Of a DNA stretch of 60,364 bases, positions 6,012 to 15,213 are shown one piece after another. Source of the DNA: a virus; the IMG/VR virus record IMGVR_UViG_3300030328_003717, positions 1-60,364 of that record, one strand, 5' to 3'. The notes beneath the pieces are model-generated. The model saw only the letters and a program-made list of their open reading frames with translations, did no database searches and was not told the DNA's origin. Position 1 is the first letter of the stretch. Each line of letters starts with the position of its first letter. Made by a program: the position numbers and the translations under genes.

Positions 6012-8474
6012 ATGGCAATAGGCGACAACAAGCCGACCAATATAGATCGGATCTCTGATCTTATTGACTTAGACGTCGAAGCAGGCGAAACAGTAGAGAT
6101 CGAAGAACCAATGTCCATGGACCAAGGTGCTTCGGTATCGTTTATTGAAGACGGATCAGCGGAAATAAACTTTGGTCCGGAAGAAATGGACATGGACTTC
6201 ATGGATCAGATTCCTTTCGACGCAAACCTAGCGGATTATTTAGAAGAAGGAGAACTGGGACTGATTGCCAATGATCTAGTCGGCGACTTTGACGAAGATC
6301 ATGCAAGTCGTGGCGAATGGGAACAGACTTATGTCGAAGGACTAGACCTACTCGGTTTTAAATACGAAGATCGGGACCGTCCGTTTCCTGGCGCAAGCGG
6401 TGTCACCCACCCCCTCCTAGCAGAATCGGTTACTCAATTCCAAGCTCAAGCCTTTAAAGAGCTTTTGCCATCAAAAGGACCTGTAAAAACACAGGTAATG
6501 GGCATGGAAACACCTGAAATTGAGGCGCAAGCGGAGCGTGTTCAAGAGTACATGAACTACCAAATAACCACCGAAATGCAGGAATATACCCCTGAAATGG
6601 ACCAATTATTGTTCTATTTACCGCTTGCAGGGTCTGCGTTTAAGAAGGTTTATTTTGATCCAAGCAAACAAAGAGCGGTCAGCACCTTTGTACCCACAGA
6701 AGATTTAGTTGTTCCGTATACAGCAAGTGACTTAGAAACTTGCGAGCGCGTAACACACATTGTCAAAATGACATACAACGAAGTTCGAGCGCAACAACTT
6801 GCAGGATTCTACAGAGACATATCCATTGAACCGTCCGAGACAAACATAGACAGCAAGCCACAAGACAAAGTGGATGATCTCGAAGGCGTGTCCGCTAGCG
6901 GTGCAACAGAAATGATGTATGAACTCTTGGAGTTTCATGTGTCCATGGACATACCGGGATTTGAAGATCCCGACGGTATGCACATTCCTTATATAATTAC
7001 TGTTGATCGAACATCAAACAAAGTTTTGTCCATCCGTAGAAACTACGATCAGAATGATCCTCTAAAAAGAAAGACTCAGTATTTTGTTCACTACAAGTTC
7101 CTTCCAGGATTGGGTTTCTACGGATTCGGACTCATTCACATGATCGGCGGTTTGTCTAAAACTGCAACCGCAGCGCTTAGACAATTAATAGATGCGGGAA
7201 CCCTCGCAAACCTTCCTGCTGGATTTAAAGCAAGAGGTCTTAGAATCAGGGATGATGAGACTCCACTAGAGCCGGGAGAGTTTCGCGATGTTGATGCACC
7301 GGGAGGCGCGCTTCGAGATTCTTTAGTACCACTACCATATAAAGAACCATCGCAAACATTGCTCGCACTAATGGGAACTTGTGTTGAAGCGGGACAACGT
7401 TTTGCTTCTTTAGCAAATCTACAAATCGGCGAAGGCAATCAGGAACTACCAGTCGGCACAACCATGGCTCTATTAGAGCAAGGCACTCGTGTCATGTCGG
7501 CAGTACACAAACGACTGCATTACGCACAAAAAACAGAATTTAAAATACTAGCAAGATTGTTTGCTCAGTATCTACCACCAGAATATCCGTATCTTGTTGC
7601 TGGCGGAGATCAGATGATTAAACAACAGGACTTCGACGACCGCGTTGATGTTGTTCCTGTTTCTGATCCAAACTTCTTCTCAATGAGTCAAAGGATTTCA
7701 CTTGCGCAACAAGAACTACAACTGGTGCAAAGCAATCCAGAAATACACAACATTAAAGAATCCTATCGCAGAATGTATGAAGCGTTAGGAACAGAAAACA
7801 TTGAAGCACTGTTACTGCCTGATCCACCACCTCCCGCTCCTGTGGACCCAGCGTCAGAAAACGGTGCAGCAATCATGGGTGCTCCAGCGACAGCGTTCCC
7901 TGAACAAGAACACATGACGCACATTGAGGCGCACCTAACCTTATTAGAAAGTCCTGTGGCCATGATGAATCCAGCAACGGTGCCGTCTTTGGTGTCACAT
8001 ATCTTTCAACACATATCATTAGAAGCACAGAAAGTTGCCGACCAGCAAATGCCTGAACAACCTATGCCACAACAAGGCATGATGCCGCAAATGCAACAAG
8101 GCGGACCAACACCTCCTCCCGGTATGCCACAACAACCGCCTCCACCTAATCCAGAAAAAGAGGCATTGAAGGCGAGCATAGAAGTGGAGCTTATGGAAAC
8201 AATTATGCCTTCTCTCGAAGAAATCTTGACACCACCCGATGATGGAGTGGTAGAATTAAAACAACAAGAGCTTCAGATAAGATCGCAAGAAAACCAAGAT
8301 GATAAAGAAATTGCTGAGAAGAAACTAGAACTTGAAACAGCAAAACTTGTGCAGAAAGACCAAGCTGAAGAAGAAAAAATTAAATCTCAAGAAGACATCG
8401 CAGCACTAAAAGCGAATGTAGAAAGAGAGAGAATTAAAAAAGACATGGAGAAAGACAGTGGCAAGACGACTTAG
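6012..8474 (+). CDS. Portal protein
   Basis: An 820-residue portal of the long podoviral type: a dodecameric ring at one capsid vertex through which DNA passes. After an acidic N-terminus comes RPFPGASGVTHPLLAESVTQFQAQAFKELLPSKGPVKT, cited here as the region near residues 120-160, which is typical of these portals. The C-terminal quarter is Pro/Met/Gln-rich, then a charged coiled coil (about 740-815). The order TerL-portal-scaffold-capsid supports the call. The start ATG is 3 bases after the upstream stop. Confidence 0.9.
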   Translation: MAIGDNKPTNIDRISDLIDLDVEAGETVEIEEPMSMDQGASVSFIEDGSAEINFGPEEMDMDFMDQIPFDANLADYLEEGELGLIANDLVGDFDEDHASRGEWEQTYVEGLDLLGFKYEDRDRPFPGASGVTHPLLAESVTQFQAQAFKELLPSKGPVKTQVMGMETPEIEAQAERVQEYMNYQITTEMQEYTPEMDQLLFYLPLAGSAFKKVYFDPSKQRAVSTFVPTEDLVVPYTASDLETCERVTHIVKMTYNEVRAQQLAGFYRDISIEPSETNIDSKPQDKVDDLEGVSASGATEMMYELLEFHVSMDIPGFEDPDGMHIPYIITVDRTSNKVLSIRRNYDQNDPLKRKTQYFVHYKFLPGLGFYGFGLIHMIGGLSKTATAALRQLIDAGTLANLPAGFKARGLRIRDDETPLEPGEFRDVDAPGGALRDSLVPLPYKEPSQTLLALMGTCVEAGQRFASLANLQIGEGNQELPVGTTMALLEQGTRVMSAVHKRLHYAQKTEFKILARLFAQYLPPEYPYLVAGGDQMIKQQDFDDRVDVVPVSDPNFFSMSQRISLAQQELQLVQSNPEIHNIKESYRRMYEALGTENIEALLLPDPPPPAPVDPASENGAAIMGAPATAFPEQEHMTHIEAHLTLLESPVAMMNPATVPSLVSHIFQHISLEAQKVADQQMPEQPMPQQGMMPQMQQGGPTPPPGMPQQPPPPNPEKEALKASIEVELMETIMPSLEEILTPPDDGVVELKQQELQIRSQENQDDKEIAEKKLELETAKLVQKDQAEEEKIKSQEDIAALKANVERERIKKDMEKDSGKTT

Positions 8475-9642
8475 CACAACAGAACCTAGACGAAGTGGTG
8501 TGCCTAGTACAACAACGGGTCCAGTAATAATTCCTGGAACTGACCTAATCCAGAAAAAGATTCCACCAAGAAAACAGTTTCTTCAACGTCCACCAAGTAT
8601 CGAAGAACAGGTTGCGCAAGTTTTATCAGGACCTAGTTTTCCAGGAAAACAGACGCCAAAATTTACTCAACAACCCATGCGGATGCCAGAACCAGTTGGT
8701 CCCATGACCGACATGAGAACAATGCCGTCTATGCCTACAACAGGCATAGCTTCTTTATCTGACGTTTTACCTTTAATAGATATGGGAGGAGAAGACATTA
8801 TGCAACTTTTGTCCGGTCTTCCTAAAACACCTTCCGCACCTGTGATGGAAGATCCTGGAAGCCAAATTGTGGATTATGATCCATACTACCGTGATAGTTA
8901 TAGGATGATGGAAGATCCAGAAGAAAGGAACAGAGAAATATTAAGAGAAATGGAAGAAAATGCTTTGAACACGCCTAAACTAACCACGAACCGTATTCCA
9001 ATAGAAGAGATTAATCAAAACTTTAGGGACATAATGCAGACGGATCCAATGTCTATTCAGTCTAAAGAAGATTTGGATAATTTAATGACTGGACCATTAT
9101 TTGCTAGGCAAAGAGATGAGATATTTCAAAAGTATATTCAAAATCCTATTAATCAGCTTTGGAAAGCCAGCCAAACACCTATGATGGAAGAGGAAATGGT
9201 TTTTGATGATGTAGTTAGACCAATGCCAGTAGGAGAGGGAGTACCTTTTCCCATAGATTTAGGTGATGTTCAAGAACCAATCGACATAATTGATCCAAGA
9301 CCAATACCTGGGGCTGACCCAATGCCACCATCTCCAGAAACCACACCTGTTCAAGAAACAGGAACCACGCCTGTTCAAGGCATGACCATGGAACAAATGC
9401 AACAAATGATTGCCGACATGCAAGCGCAACAACAAGCGCAACAACAAGCGGCAACAAGGGAAGCTCAAGAAATGTCTAAACAATATATGGTTTATGGAGA
9501 CAGAACAGGATACAATCCTTATTTAAGTGGTCAGTATCAATCAGATCCGTACGGACCATCTGGAGTACCCAACATGGGAGGAATAACAACTATTCCAGTC
9601 CCTGATGGGTACGGAATTTACAACCCTGTATATGGTGGGTAA
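8458..9642 (+). CDS. Hypothetical head-module protein (394 aa), Pro/Met/Gln-rich
   Basis: A GTG start at 8458 overlaps the portal gene by 17 bases and has GGAG 8 bases upstream. The composition is low in complexity: many Pro, Met, Asp and Glu residues and a Gln/Ala tract (MQAQQQAQQQAATREAQ) near residue 320. The C-terminus is Gly/Tyr/Pro-rich. It is probably a largely disordered virion or assembly protein. No domain recognised. Confidence 0.7.
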   Translation: MARRLSTTEPRRSGVPSTTTGPVIIPGTDLIQKKIPPRKQFLQRPPSIEEQVAQVLSGPSFPGKQTPKFTQQPMRMPEPVGPMTDMRTMPSMPTTGIASLSDVLPLIDMGGEDIMQLLSGLPKTPSAPVMEDPGSQIVDYDPYYRDSYRMMEDPEERNREILREMEENALNTPKLTTNRIPIEEINQNFRDIMQTDPMSIQSKEDLDNLMTGPLFARQRDEIFQKYIQNPINQLWKASQTPMMEEEMVFDDVVRPMPVGEGVPFPIDLGDVQEPIDIIDPRPIPGADPMPPSPETTPVQETGTTPVQGMTMEQMQQMIADMQAQQQAQQQAATREAQEMSKQYMVYGDRTGYNPYLSGQYQSDPYGPSGVPNMGGITTIPVPDGYGIYNPVYGG

Positions 9643-9654
9643 TAGGAGCTAGAG

Positions 9655-9846
9655 ATAGATATTTTAGAGTTCGCGACAGCTGTGCAGCGCGCAATTGGGA
9701 AAAAAGAGCAGCAGATACAAGAAATGATGGCCAATGGTGAAACAAAAGATTGGTCACATTATCGTAATCTGGTCGGCCAAATCGAAGCGCTAAACTTCAT
9801 TCGCGAAGAAATTAGAACCATTCTAAAAAACCAGGATATAGAATAA
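9655..9846 (+). CDS. Small conserved-looking phage protein (63 aa), apparent ATA start
   Basis: An open frame with coherent protein composition (LEFATAVQRAIGKKEQQ...HYRNLVGQIEALNFIREEI) fills the gap between the genes at 8458 and 9846 and joins the latter as TAATG. AGGAG (9644-9648) points to the ATA at 9655; there is no ATG, GTG or TTG at that position. ATT at 9661 or GTG at 9682 (without a ribosome site) are the alternatives. The coiled-coil Gln/Glu-rich character resembles small proteins near portals. Confidence 0.7.
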   Translation: MDILEFATAVQRAIGKKEQQIQEMMANGETKDWSHYRNLVGQIEALNFIREEIRTILKNQDIE

Positions 9847-10295
9847 TGGCTAAAACAGCGCTAGAGCAAAAATGGGCTACAGAAGAGTCCGAAAAAACCC
9901 CCTTAGAAAAAGTATATGACGAAGGCATTGGGCTGGATTCAACAAAAGTTGGTGAAGATTTATTAGAAAGTCTTCCAGAGCCAACGGGATGGAGAATAAT
10001 GATTCTTCCTTTTAGAGGCGAAAGAAAAACAAAGGGAGGAATTGAGCTAACAGACGAAACACTTGGAAGACAACAAGTCAGCACCGTCTTAGGCTATGTT
10101 TTAAAAGTAGGTCCTTTGGCCTATAGCGGAGAAAGATTTTCAACCGGTTCTTGGTGCGAAGAGGGAGATTGGGTAATGTTTGGTCGTTACGCAGGATCTC
10201 GTTTTCAAATTGAGGGCGGTGAAATAAAAATACTCAATGACGATGAAATCATTGCAAGAGTACCTAACCCAGAAGCAATTCTGCATCAATTTTAA
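9846..10295 (+). CDS. GroES-like cochaperonin
   Basis: A 149-residue protein. From about residue 46 it follows the 10-kDa chaperonin pattern: PTGWRIMILPFRGERKTKGGIEL, then VLGYVLKVGP, a GDWVMFGRYAG segment and INDDEIIARV-like ending (here ILNDDEIIARV). This matches the beta-barrel and mobile loop of GroES or T4 gp31. About 45 extra N-terminal residues precede it. By analogy with gp31 it may partner host GroEL to fold the capsid protein encoded 2 kb downstream. Confidence 0.85.
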   Translation: MAKTALEQKWATEESEKTPLEKVYDEGIGLDSTKVGEDLLESLPEPTGWRIMILPFRGERKTKGGIELTDETLGRQQVSTVLGYVLKVGPLAYSGERFSTGSWCEEGDWVMFGRYAGSRFQIEGGEIKILNDDEIIARVPNPEAILHQF

Positions 10296-10310
10296 CATGA
10301 GGAAAAAATC

Positions 10311-11216
10311 ATGCCAGAGCATAAACTAAACTTAAATCCTGCGGAAGAGCTTGTACAGATTGACGATACAGGCCCTGAAGTAGACGTTGAAATAGACGAA
10401 GACCAAAATGCAAATTTTGAAGCACAGCCTGTAAAAGAAAATATTTTAGAGGCAATGCCTGAAGAAAAAGAAAAAGTAGAAGACGAACACGAAGAATACA
10501 GCAAAGGTGTAAAGAAACGAATCGGCAAACTCACTGCAAAACTGCGCGAAGCAGAACGTAGAGAAGAAGCAGCGACTAAGTATGCTCAAAATGTACATAA
10601 AGAAAACGCAACACTTAAACAACAAAAACAAAACACAGACGGAAACTATATTCTTTCTGAAGCAAATAGAATTACGGCAGAAACAGAGGCTACAAAAACA
10701 CTATTACAAAAAGCGAACGAAGAACAAAATATAGATGCGCAAGTACAAGCGCAACAAAAATTGGCATCTTTGGCGGTAGAGGCTCAACGCGTACAAGCAC
10801 TCAACCAAAGAAGAACTCAACAGCCTGTACAACAGCAACAAGATTTTGTACAACAGCAACAAGAGGCTCCTATGAAACCCGATCCCAGAGCAGAAGCTTG
10901 GGCAGAAGACAACTCTTGGTTTGGTGATGATCGTGCAATGACCATTACTTCTTTCGCCATTCACGAAGATTTGTTGAACGAAGGGTTTGACGCGACAAGC
11001 GATGAGTATTATAGTGAGATAGATAAACGGATTCGAGATGAGTTTCCCCATAGATTTGGAGAAACATCTCAGCAAAACCGTCCCGCTCAAGCGGTAGCGC
11101 CAGCTAAACGCAGCGCTAAAAGTGGGCGCAAGTCTGTGAGACTCACACCTTCACAGGTAGCAATAGCGAAGAAGCTAGGTGTGCCTTTAAATGAATACGC
11201 GAAATATGTTGAATAA
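10311..11216 (+). CDS. Putative capsid scaffolding protein
   Basis: A 301-residue acidic, strongly helical protein. Residues 50-190 are coiled-coil-like with repeated Glu/Lys/Gln, and the C-terminus is basic (KRSAKSGRKSVRLTP), like the capsid-binding tail of scaffolds. It sits between the chaperonin and capsid genes. The identification rests on position and composition, not on a sequence motif. Confidence 0.65.
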   Translation: MPEHKLNLNPAEELVQIDDTGPEVDVEIDEDQNANFEAQPVKENILEAMPEEKEKVEDEHEEYSKGVKKRIGKLTAKLREAERREEAATKYAQNVHKENATLKQQKQNTDGNYILSEANRITAETEATKTLLQKANEEQNIDAQVQAQQKLASLAVEAQRVQALNQRRTQQPVQQQQDFVQQQQEAPMKPDPRAEAWAEDNSWFGDDRAMTITSFAIHEDLLNEGFDATSDEYYSEIDKRIRDEFPHRFGETSQQNRPAQAVAPAKRSAKSGRKSVRLTPSQVAIAKKLGVPLNEYAKYVE

Positions 11217-11230
11217 ACGTGGAGACAACA

Positions 11231-11719
11231 ATGACAAAAAACAATAAAGTCGACGCAAGTCGCGAACCACGCGAAGCCCAAACTCGTGAGAAAAAACAAG
11301 CGAGAAAACCTTGGGCGCCACCATCCGCTTTGGATGCACCGAATCCTCCAGAAGGATACGTTCACCGTTGGGTAAGAATGGAAGCTAGAGGTCAAGACGA
11401 TCAGAAAAATGTGATGGCTAGACTTCGTGAAGGCTGGGAACCTGTGAGAGCAGATGAACACCCTGATTTCGATTCTCCCGTAATGGAAGAAGGTAAATTT
11501 CAAGGAGTAATTGGTGTTGGCGGATTGATTCTTTGTCGAATCCCAATCGAAACCGTCCAAGAAAGGACCGCTTACTTTACAACAAAGGCAGAGGGACAAA
11601 TGGACGCGGTTGATAATGATTTGATGAAAGATGGAACACATCCTAGTATGTCAATTAGTAAACCTAATAGGCAATCTCGCGTAACAATTGGCGGAACTCA
11701 AGGTTCTTCACAGAACTAA
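11231..11719 (+). CDS. Hypothetical head protein (162 aa)
   Basis: ATG at 11231, with GGAG 6 bases upstream, is preferred to GTG at 11219. The basic N-terminus is followed by PPEGYVHRWVRMEARGQDD and REGWEPVRADEHPDF, a recognisable head-module protein in marine phages (general knowledge). A capsid-associated role is likely from its place between scaffold and capsid genes. Confidence 0.7.
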   Translation: MTKNNKVDASREPREAQTREKKQARKPWAPPSALDAPNPPEGYVHRWVRMEARGQDDQKNVMARLREGWEPVRADEHPDFDSPVMEEGKFQGVIGVGGLILCRIPIETVQERTAYFTTKAEGQMDAVDNDLMKDGTHPSMSISKPNRQSRVTIGGTQGSSQN

Positions 11720-11760
11720 GGGTTTTTAATAATAATTCTTGAATAGAGGAAAAGTTTAAC

Positions 11761-12342
11761 ATGGCAAACGTAGACAAGGCTTTTGGTCTAAGACCTTATA
11801 AAGGCCTAAATGTTGGTTCAGCTGTACAAGAAGCTAATAAATATAGTATTGATCCTTCCGGATATGGTACAAGCATCTTTCAAGGTGACTTGTGCATATT
11901 CGCAGGCGGATATATTAATAGAGCAGCAGCTTCTTCAGCTAACATAGTCGGTGTGTTCTCACACTGCTACTATGTGAACACAAGCGGTGAGCCTACCTTC
12001 TCGAATTACTATCCAGCTAGTACAACGGCACTCGGAGGCGGAGCTATAGAATGTTATATCTATGACGACCCTAACCAAATGTTTCTTGTACAAGCGGACG
12101 GTGCTTCAGCTGTAACATGTATTGGTAGAAATGCTGATACTGACGGCATTGGTGGTTCAACGACTACAGGTGTTTCCACTCGTGAACTCGACTCTAGCAC
12201 TATAGCAACAACGCAAGGACTACAACTTAAAATCGTTGGTGTTGTTCAAGATGACTCTAATGGAGACCTCACAGCGGATAATGCAAATTTGGTTGTAATA
12301 ATCAATGAGCACGCTTACAGAGGTCCTGTTGCAGGAACGTAA
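11761..12342 (+). CDS. Putative capsid decoration or head protein (193 aa)
   Basis: AGAGGAAAAG precedes the ATG. The product begins MANVDKAFGLRPYKGL and is rich in Gly, Ser, Thr and Ala with a beta-type composition, as expected of a capsid-surface protein. It lies 12 bases before the major capsid gene, so comparable expression is likely. Confidence 0.7.
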   Translation: MANVDKAFGLRPYKGLNVGSAVQEANKYSIDPSGYGTSIFQGDLCIFAGGYINRAAASSANIVGVFSHCYYVNTSGEPTFSNYYPASTTALGGGAIECYIYDDPNQMFLVQADGASAVTCIGRNADTDGIGGSTTTGVSTRELDSSTIATTQGLQLKIVGVVQDDSNGDLTADNANLVVIINEHAYRGPVAGT

Positions 12343-12354
12343 GGAGTAATTTAG

Positions 12355-13263
12355 ATGGCAATTAGTAGAGCACAATTGGTAAAAGAATTGCTTCCAGGCC
12401 TTAACGCATTATTTGGTCTTGAGTACGATAGATATGATAACGAACATGAAGAAATTTATGACGTCGAATCAAGTGATCGTGCTTTTGAAGAAGAAGTAAT
12501 GTTAACAGGCTTTGATAGCGCACCTGTTAAGTCAGAAGGAGCAGGAGTTGCATTTGACCAAGCGCAAGAAGCGTTTACGTCAAGGTACACTCACGAAACG
12601 ATAGCATTGGCGTTTTCAATTACTGAGGAAGCGGTCGAAGATAACTTGTATGACAGACTGTCAGCAAGATATACTCGCGCGCTCGCCCGAAGTATGGCAA
12701 ACACTAAGCAAGTAAAAGCAGCATCTGTTTTAAACAGAGCGTTCAACACAAGTTATTTAGGCGGAGACGGTAAAGAACTTTGCGCAACAGACCACCCGAC
12801 TGTGGGTGGCGCTAATTTGCGTAACGAACTTTCAACTGCAGCTGACCTGAACGAAACTTCGTTGGAACAAGCTCTTATTGACATTGCAGCATTTACTGAC
12901 GAACGTGGATTGAAAGTAGCTCTTCAAGGAACGAAACTAATCATTCCTAAAGAACTACAGTTCACTGCCGATAGATTGTTGGAAACACCAGGACGTGTTG
13001 GAACGTCTGATAATGATATTAACGCTATGAAAAACATGGGAATGATCCCTGAAGGTTATACTGTTAATCATTATCTAACTGACACTGATGCTTGGTTCAT
13101 TAAGACTGATTGTCCGAACGGATTCAAAATGTTTGATCGTTCACCAATCAGAACTTCAATGGAAGCTGATTTTGACACAGGCAATGTTCGCTACAAGGCT
13201 AGAGAAAGATACTCTTTTGGATGGAGTGATCCAAGAGCAGTATTTGGAAGCCCAGGAGCATAA
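12355..13263 (+). CDS. Major capsid protein (HK97-fold, Mu gpT-like pattern)
   Basis: A 302-residue protein starting after AAGGAG. The segment FSITEEAVEDNLYDRLSAR followed by ALARSMANTKQVKAASVLNRAF resembles the N-arm/E-loop region of Mu gpT-type capsid proteins. The C-terminus RYSFGWSDPRAVFGSPGA is typical of capsid ends. Order and a terminator directly downstream fit the most highly expressed virion gene. Confidence 0.85.
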   Translation: MAISRAQLVKELLPGLNALFGLEYDRYDNEHEEIYDVESSDRAFEEEVMLTGFDSAPVKSEGAGVAFDQAQEAFTSRYTHETIALAFSITEEAVEDNLYDRLSARYTRALARSMANTKQVKAASVLNRAFNTSYLGGDGKELCATDHPTVGGANLRNELSTAADLNETSLEQALIDIAAFTDERGLKVALQGTKLIIPKELQFTADRLLETPGRVGTSDNDINAMKNMGMIPEGYTVNHYLTDTDAWFIKTDCPNGFKMFDRSPIRTSMEADFDTGNVRYKARERYSFGWSDPRAVFGSPGA

Positions 13264-13272
13264 CCAAATATG

Positions 13273-13291
13273 GAACCCCGCCGGGGGTTTC
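13273..13291 (+). terminator. Probable weak intrinsic terminator after the capsid gene
   Basis: AACCCC (13274-13279) and GGGGTT (13284-13289) form a short GC-rich hairpin followed by TCTT. The T-run is poor, so it may only partly reduce readthrough into the tail genes. Confidence 0.5.
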
Positions 13292-13363
13292 TTACTCAAC
13301 CCGGCACACTTTTCTCTTTATATTTCCCTTCTTTCCAAGTAGTATGTAATTTACTAGGGTTAA

Positions 13364-13418
13364 CTTGTCCTACAGACTGACCTAGCAGACAAGCCAAGAC
13401 GGTAGGACTTATTTTTTT
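13364..13418 (+). promoter_or_regulatory. Two mutually exclusive hairpins before a virion gene, attenuator-like
   Basis: CTTGTC (13364-13369) can pair with GACAAG (13388-13393), or GTCCTAC (13367-13373) can pair with GTAGGAC (13402-13408). The arms overlap, so only one can form. The second is followed by TTATTTTTTTC, like a terminator. The gene at 13434 follows with AGGAGG. Confidence 0.5.
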
Positions 13419-13433
13419 CTCAGGAGGAAAATT

Positions 13434-13940
13434 ATGGCTAAATCAACCTTTTCAGGACCAGTACAATCACTGGCTGGATTTATTTCGGCAGGAAACGCTA
13501 ACGTAGTTAGTTTGACCGCTGACACAACTTTGACCGTTGCATCACATGCAGGCAAAGTATTAATAACCAATGACGCAGACGGTAAGTTTACTTTACCTTC
13601 TATTGTTGCAACTGCTCCAGGCAGTGACGACGATCCAAACCAAACCAATAACCTAGGCGCTACTTTTACGTTTATAGTTGTCACCGCAGCAACAGATATG
13701 GACATCTTAACGGATGGAACAGATAAGTTCGTTGGTGGTCTATATACTGGAGTTACTGATGCAACAGGTAAAACTTTTATTTCTGGTGCGAGCAACGATG
13801 TTATCACTATGAACGGAAGCACTAAGGGCGGACTTGCTGGTAGCATTGTAAAAGTAACTGCAATGGCTTCTGCTAAGTATGCGGTGGAAGGAATCATACT
13901 TGGTTCAGGAACACTAGTTACTCCATTCGCTGACGCATAA
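13434..13940 (+). CDS. Virion structural protein (168 aa)
   Basis: A strong AGGAGGAAAATT site precedes the ATG. The product MAKSTFSGPVQSLAGFISAG... is Gly/Ala/Thr-rich and beta-type, similar in style to small capsid-decorating or head-fibre proteins that follow capsid genes in marine phages. Exact role unknown. Confidence 0.7.
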   Translation: MAKSTFSGPVQSLAGFISAGNANVVSLTADTTLTVASHAGKVLITNDADGKFTLPSIVATAPGSDDDPNQTNNLGATFTFIVVTAATDMDILTDGTDKFVGGLYTGVTDATGKTFISGASNDVITMNGSTKGGLAGSIVKVTAMASAKYAVEGIILGSGTLVTPFADA

Positions 13941-13951
13941 GGAGGTAAACC

Positions 13952-14371
13952 ATGGCTAATACAGTCACAGGCCCTACCATTCAGTATGACTATGACAAAA
14001 AACTAATTGTTTATTGTTCAGTTTTATCAGACGGAAGCGCAAGTAGCACAACGTTGGTTGATGTTTCAGCATTGACAAAAAACAACGCAAAAGCTTGCGC
14101 TCACGTTGCACTAAATAAAATCTGGTACACAGTAGGCGGAGGAACAGATGCTCCTGCTTCCCTAGATTGGGATGCAGACACTAACGTTACTTTTTTAACG
14201 CTTTCTTATGACAATATGTTTGACTTTAGTTCTATTGGAGGATTGGTCAACACAGAAGCTACGGGATACAGTGGAGACGTTCTTTTCGTTATTCCATCAA
14301 CTTCCGATGCTGGAAACGAGTACACAGTTTGGTGCGAGTTCATAAAATATTATGAAGCACCTAATAATTAG
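13952..14371 (+). CDS. Hypothetical virion protein (139 aa)
   Basis: The ATG follows AAGGAGG. The beta-type composition and the position in the head-tail module suggest a structural role. No domain recognised. Confidence 0.65.
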   Translation: MANTVTGPTIQYDYDKKLIVYCSVLSDGSASSTTLVDVSALTKNNAKACAHVALNKIWYTVGGGTDAPASLDWDADTNVTFLTLSYDNMFDFSSIGGLVNTEATGYSGDVLFVIPSTSDAGNEYTVWCEFIKYYEAPNN

Positions 14372-14380
14372 AGGTAAATC

Positions 14381-14551
14381 ATGCCAGGAATGAATGAAAG
14401 AAAAAGACACATGAGAGGCGAAACCAAGACCGCTCGCGGTGACTATGGAACTAAAGGTTACAAGTATGGCGGCAAGGTTAAAGTAATGCCAGGTTATGGC
14501 TCTATTAGTTCATCAATATCAAGAGCGCATAAGAAAGACCGTAGGCGTTAA
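14381..14551 (+). CDS. Small basic protein (56 aa)
   Basis: ATG at 14381 follows GAGGTAAATC. The product is very rich in Arg, Lys and Gly (MPGMNERKRHMRGETKTARG..., ending KKDRRR). It fills the gap exactly, ending 2 bases before the next start. It could be a DNA-binding virion peptide. Confidence 0.65.
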   Translation: MPGMNERKRHMRGETKTARGDYGTKGYKYGGKVKVMPGYGSISSSISRAHKKDRRR

Positions 14552-14553
14552 TC

Positions 14554-15213
14554 ATGGCGACTTCAGGAACTACAGCATTCGATCTGAGTGTTGATGAAAT
14601 TATTGAAGAAGCATACGAGCGTTGCGGAATCGAACTTCGTACTGGGTACGATTTAGAAACCGCACGTCGTTCGTTGAATCTTATGATTGCTGAATGGGCA
14701 AACAGAGGCCTTAATCAGTGGTTAATTGTTAAAAATAATTTTACAGTTACTGAAGGCACAAACTATGTAGACTTAGGCACAGATGTTGTAGACATAACAT
14801 CTGCTGTCATTCAAAGAGACAACACAGATTTTCAACTTGAGCGTATAAGTAGGTCTGATTTTTTATATACACCAGAAAAAGCAGACAAAGCTAGACCAAC
14901 TCAGTTTTTCTTAGAAAGACACATAACACCTAGAATATATCTGTACCCAACACCAGAAAACTCTACAGACGTAGTTTATTACTACGCACTAACAAGGATG
15001 CAAGACGTAGGGGATTATACAAACACCATGGAAACAGTTTTTCGTTTTCTTCCGTGTATGGCCGCTGGTTTGGCTTATTATATAGCAATAAAAAGAGCAC
15101 CAGACAGAGTGCAGTTGTTAAAACAGATTTATGATGAGGAGTTTGATAGAGCAGCGTTTGAGGACATTGATTCTGTAAGTTCTAAGTTTGTTCCGCCTAG
15201 AGTGGTGATATAA
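14554..15213 (+). CDS. Head-tail adaptor-like protein (219 aa)
   Basis: The helical N-terminus has IIEEAYERCGIELRTGYDLETARRSLNLMIAEWANRGLN in the first 60 residues, then a beta-rich middle (YLYPTPENS) and a helical end. This is the pattern of podoviral adaptor proteins that bind below the portal (P22 gp4/T7 gp11 type). The stop overlaps the next start by one base. Confidence 0.7.
   Translation: MATSGTTAFDLSVDEIIEEAYERCGIELRTGYDLETARRSLNLMIAEWANRGLNQWLIVKNNFTVTEGTNYVDLGTDVVDITSAVIQRDNTDFQLERISRSDFLYTPEKADKARPTQFFLERHITPRIYLYPTPENSTDVVYYYALTRMQDVGDYTNTMETVFRFLPCMAAGLAYYIAIKRAPDRVQLLKQIYDEEFDRAAFEDIDSVSSKFVPPRVVI

Noticed and set aside
11087-11641. Leftward 184-codon frame
   Set aside because: Antisense to the scaffold and head genes, with Phe/Cys/Leu-rich shadow composition.
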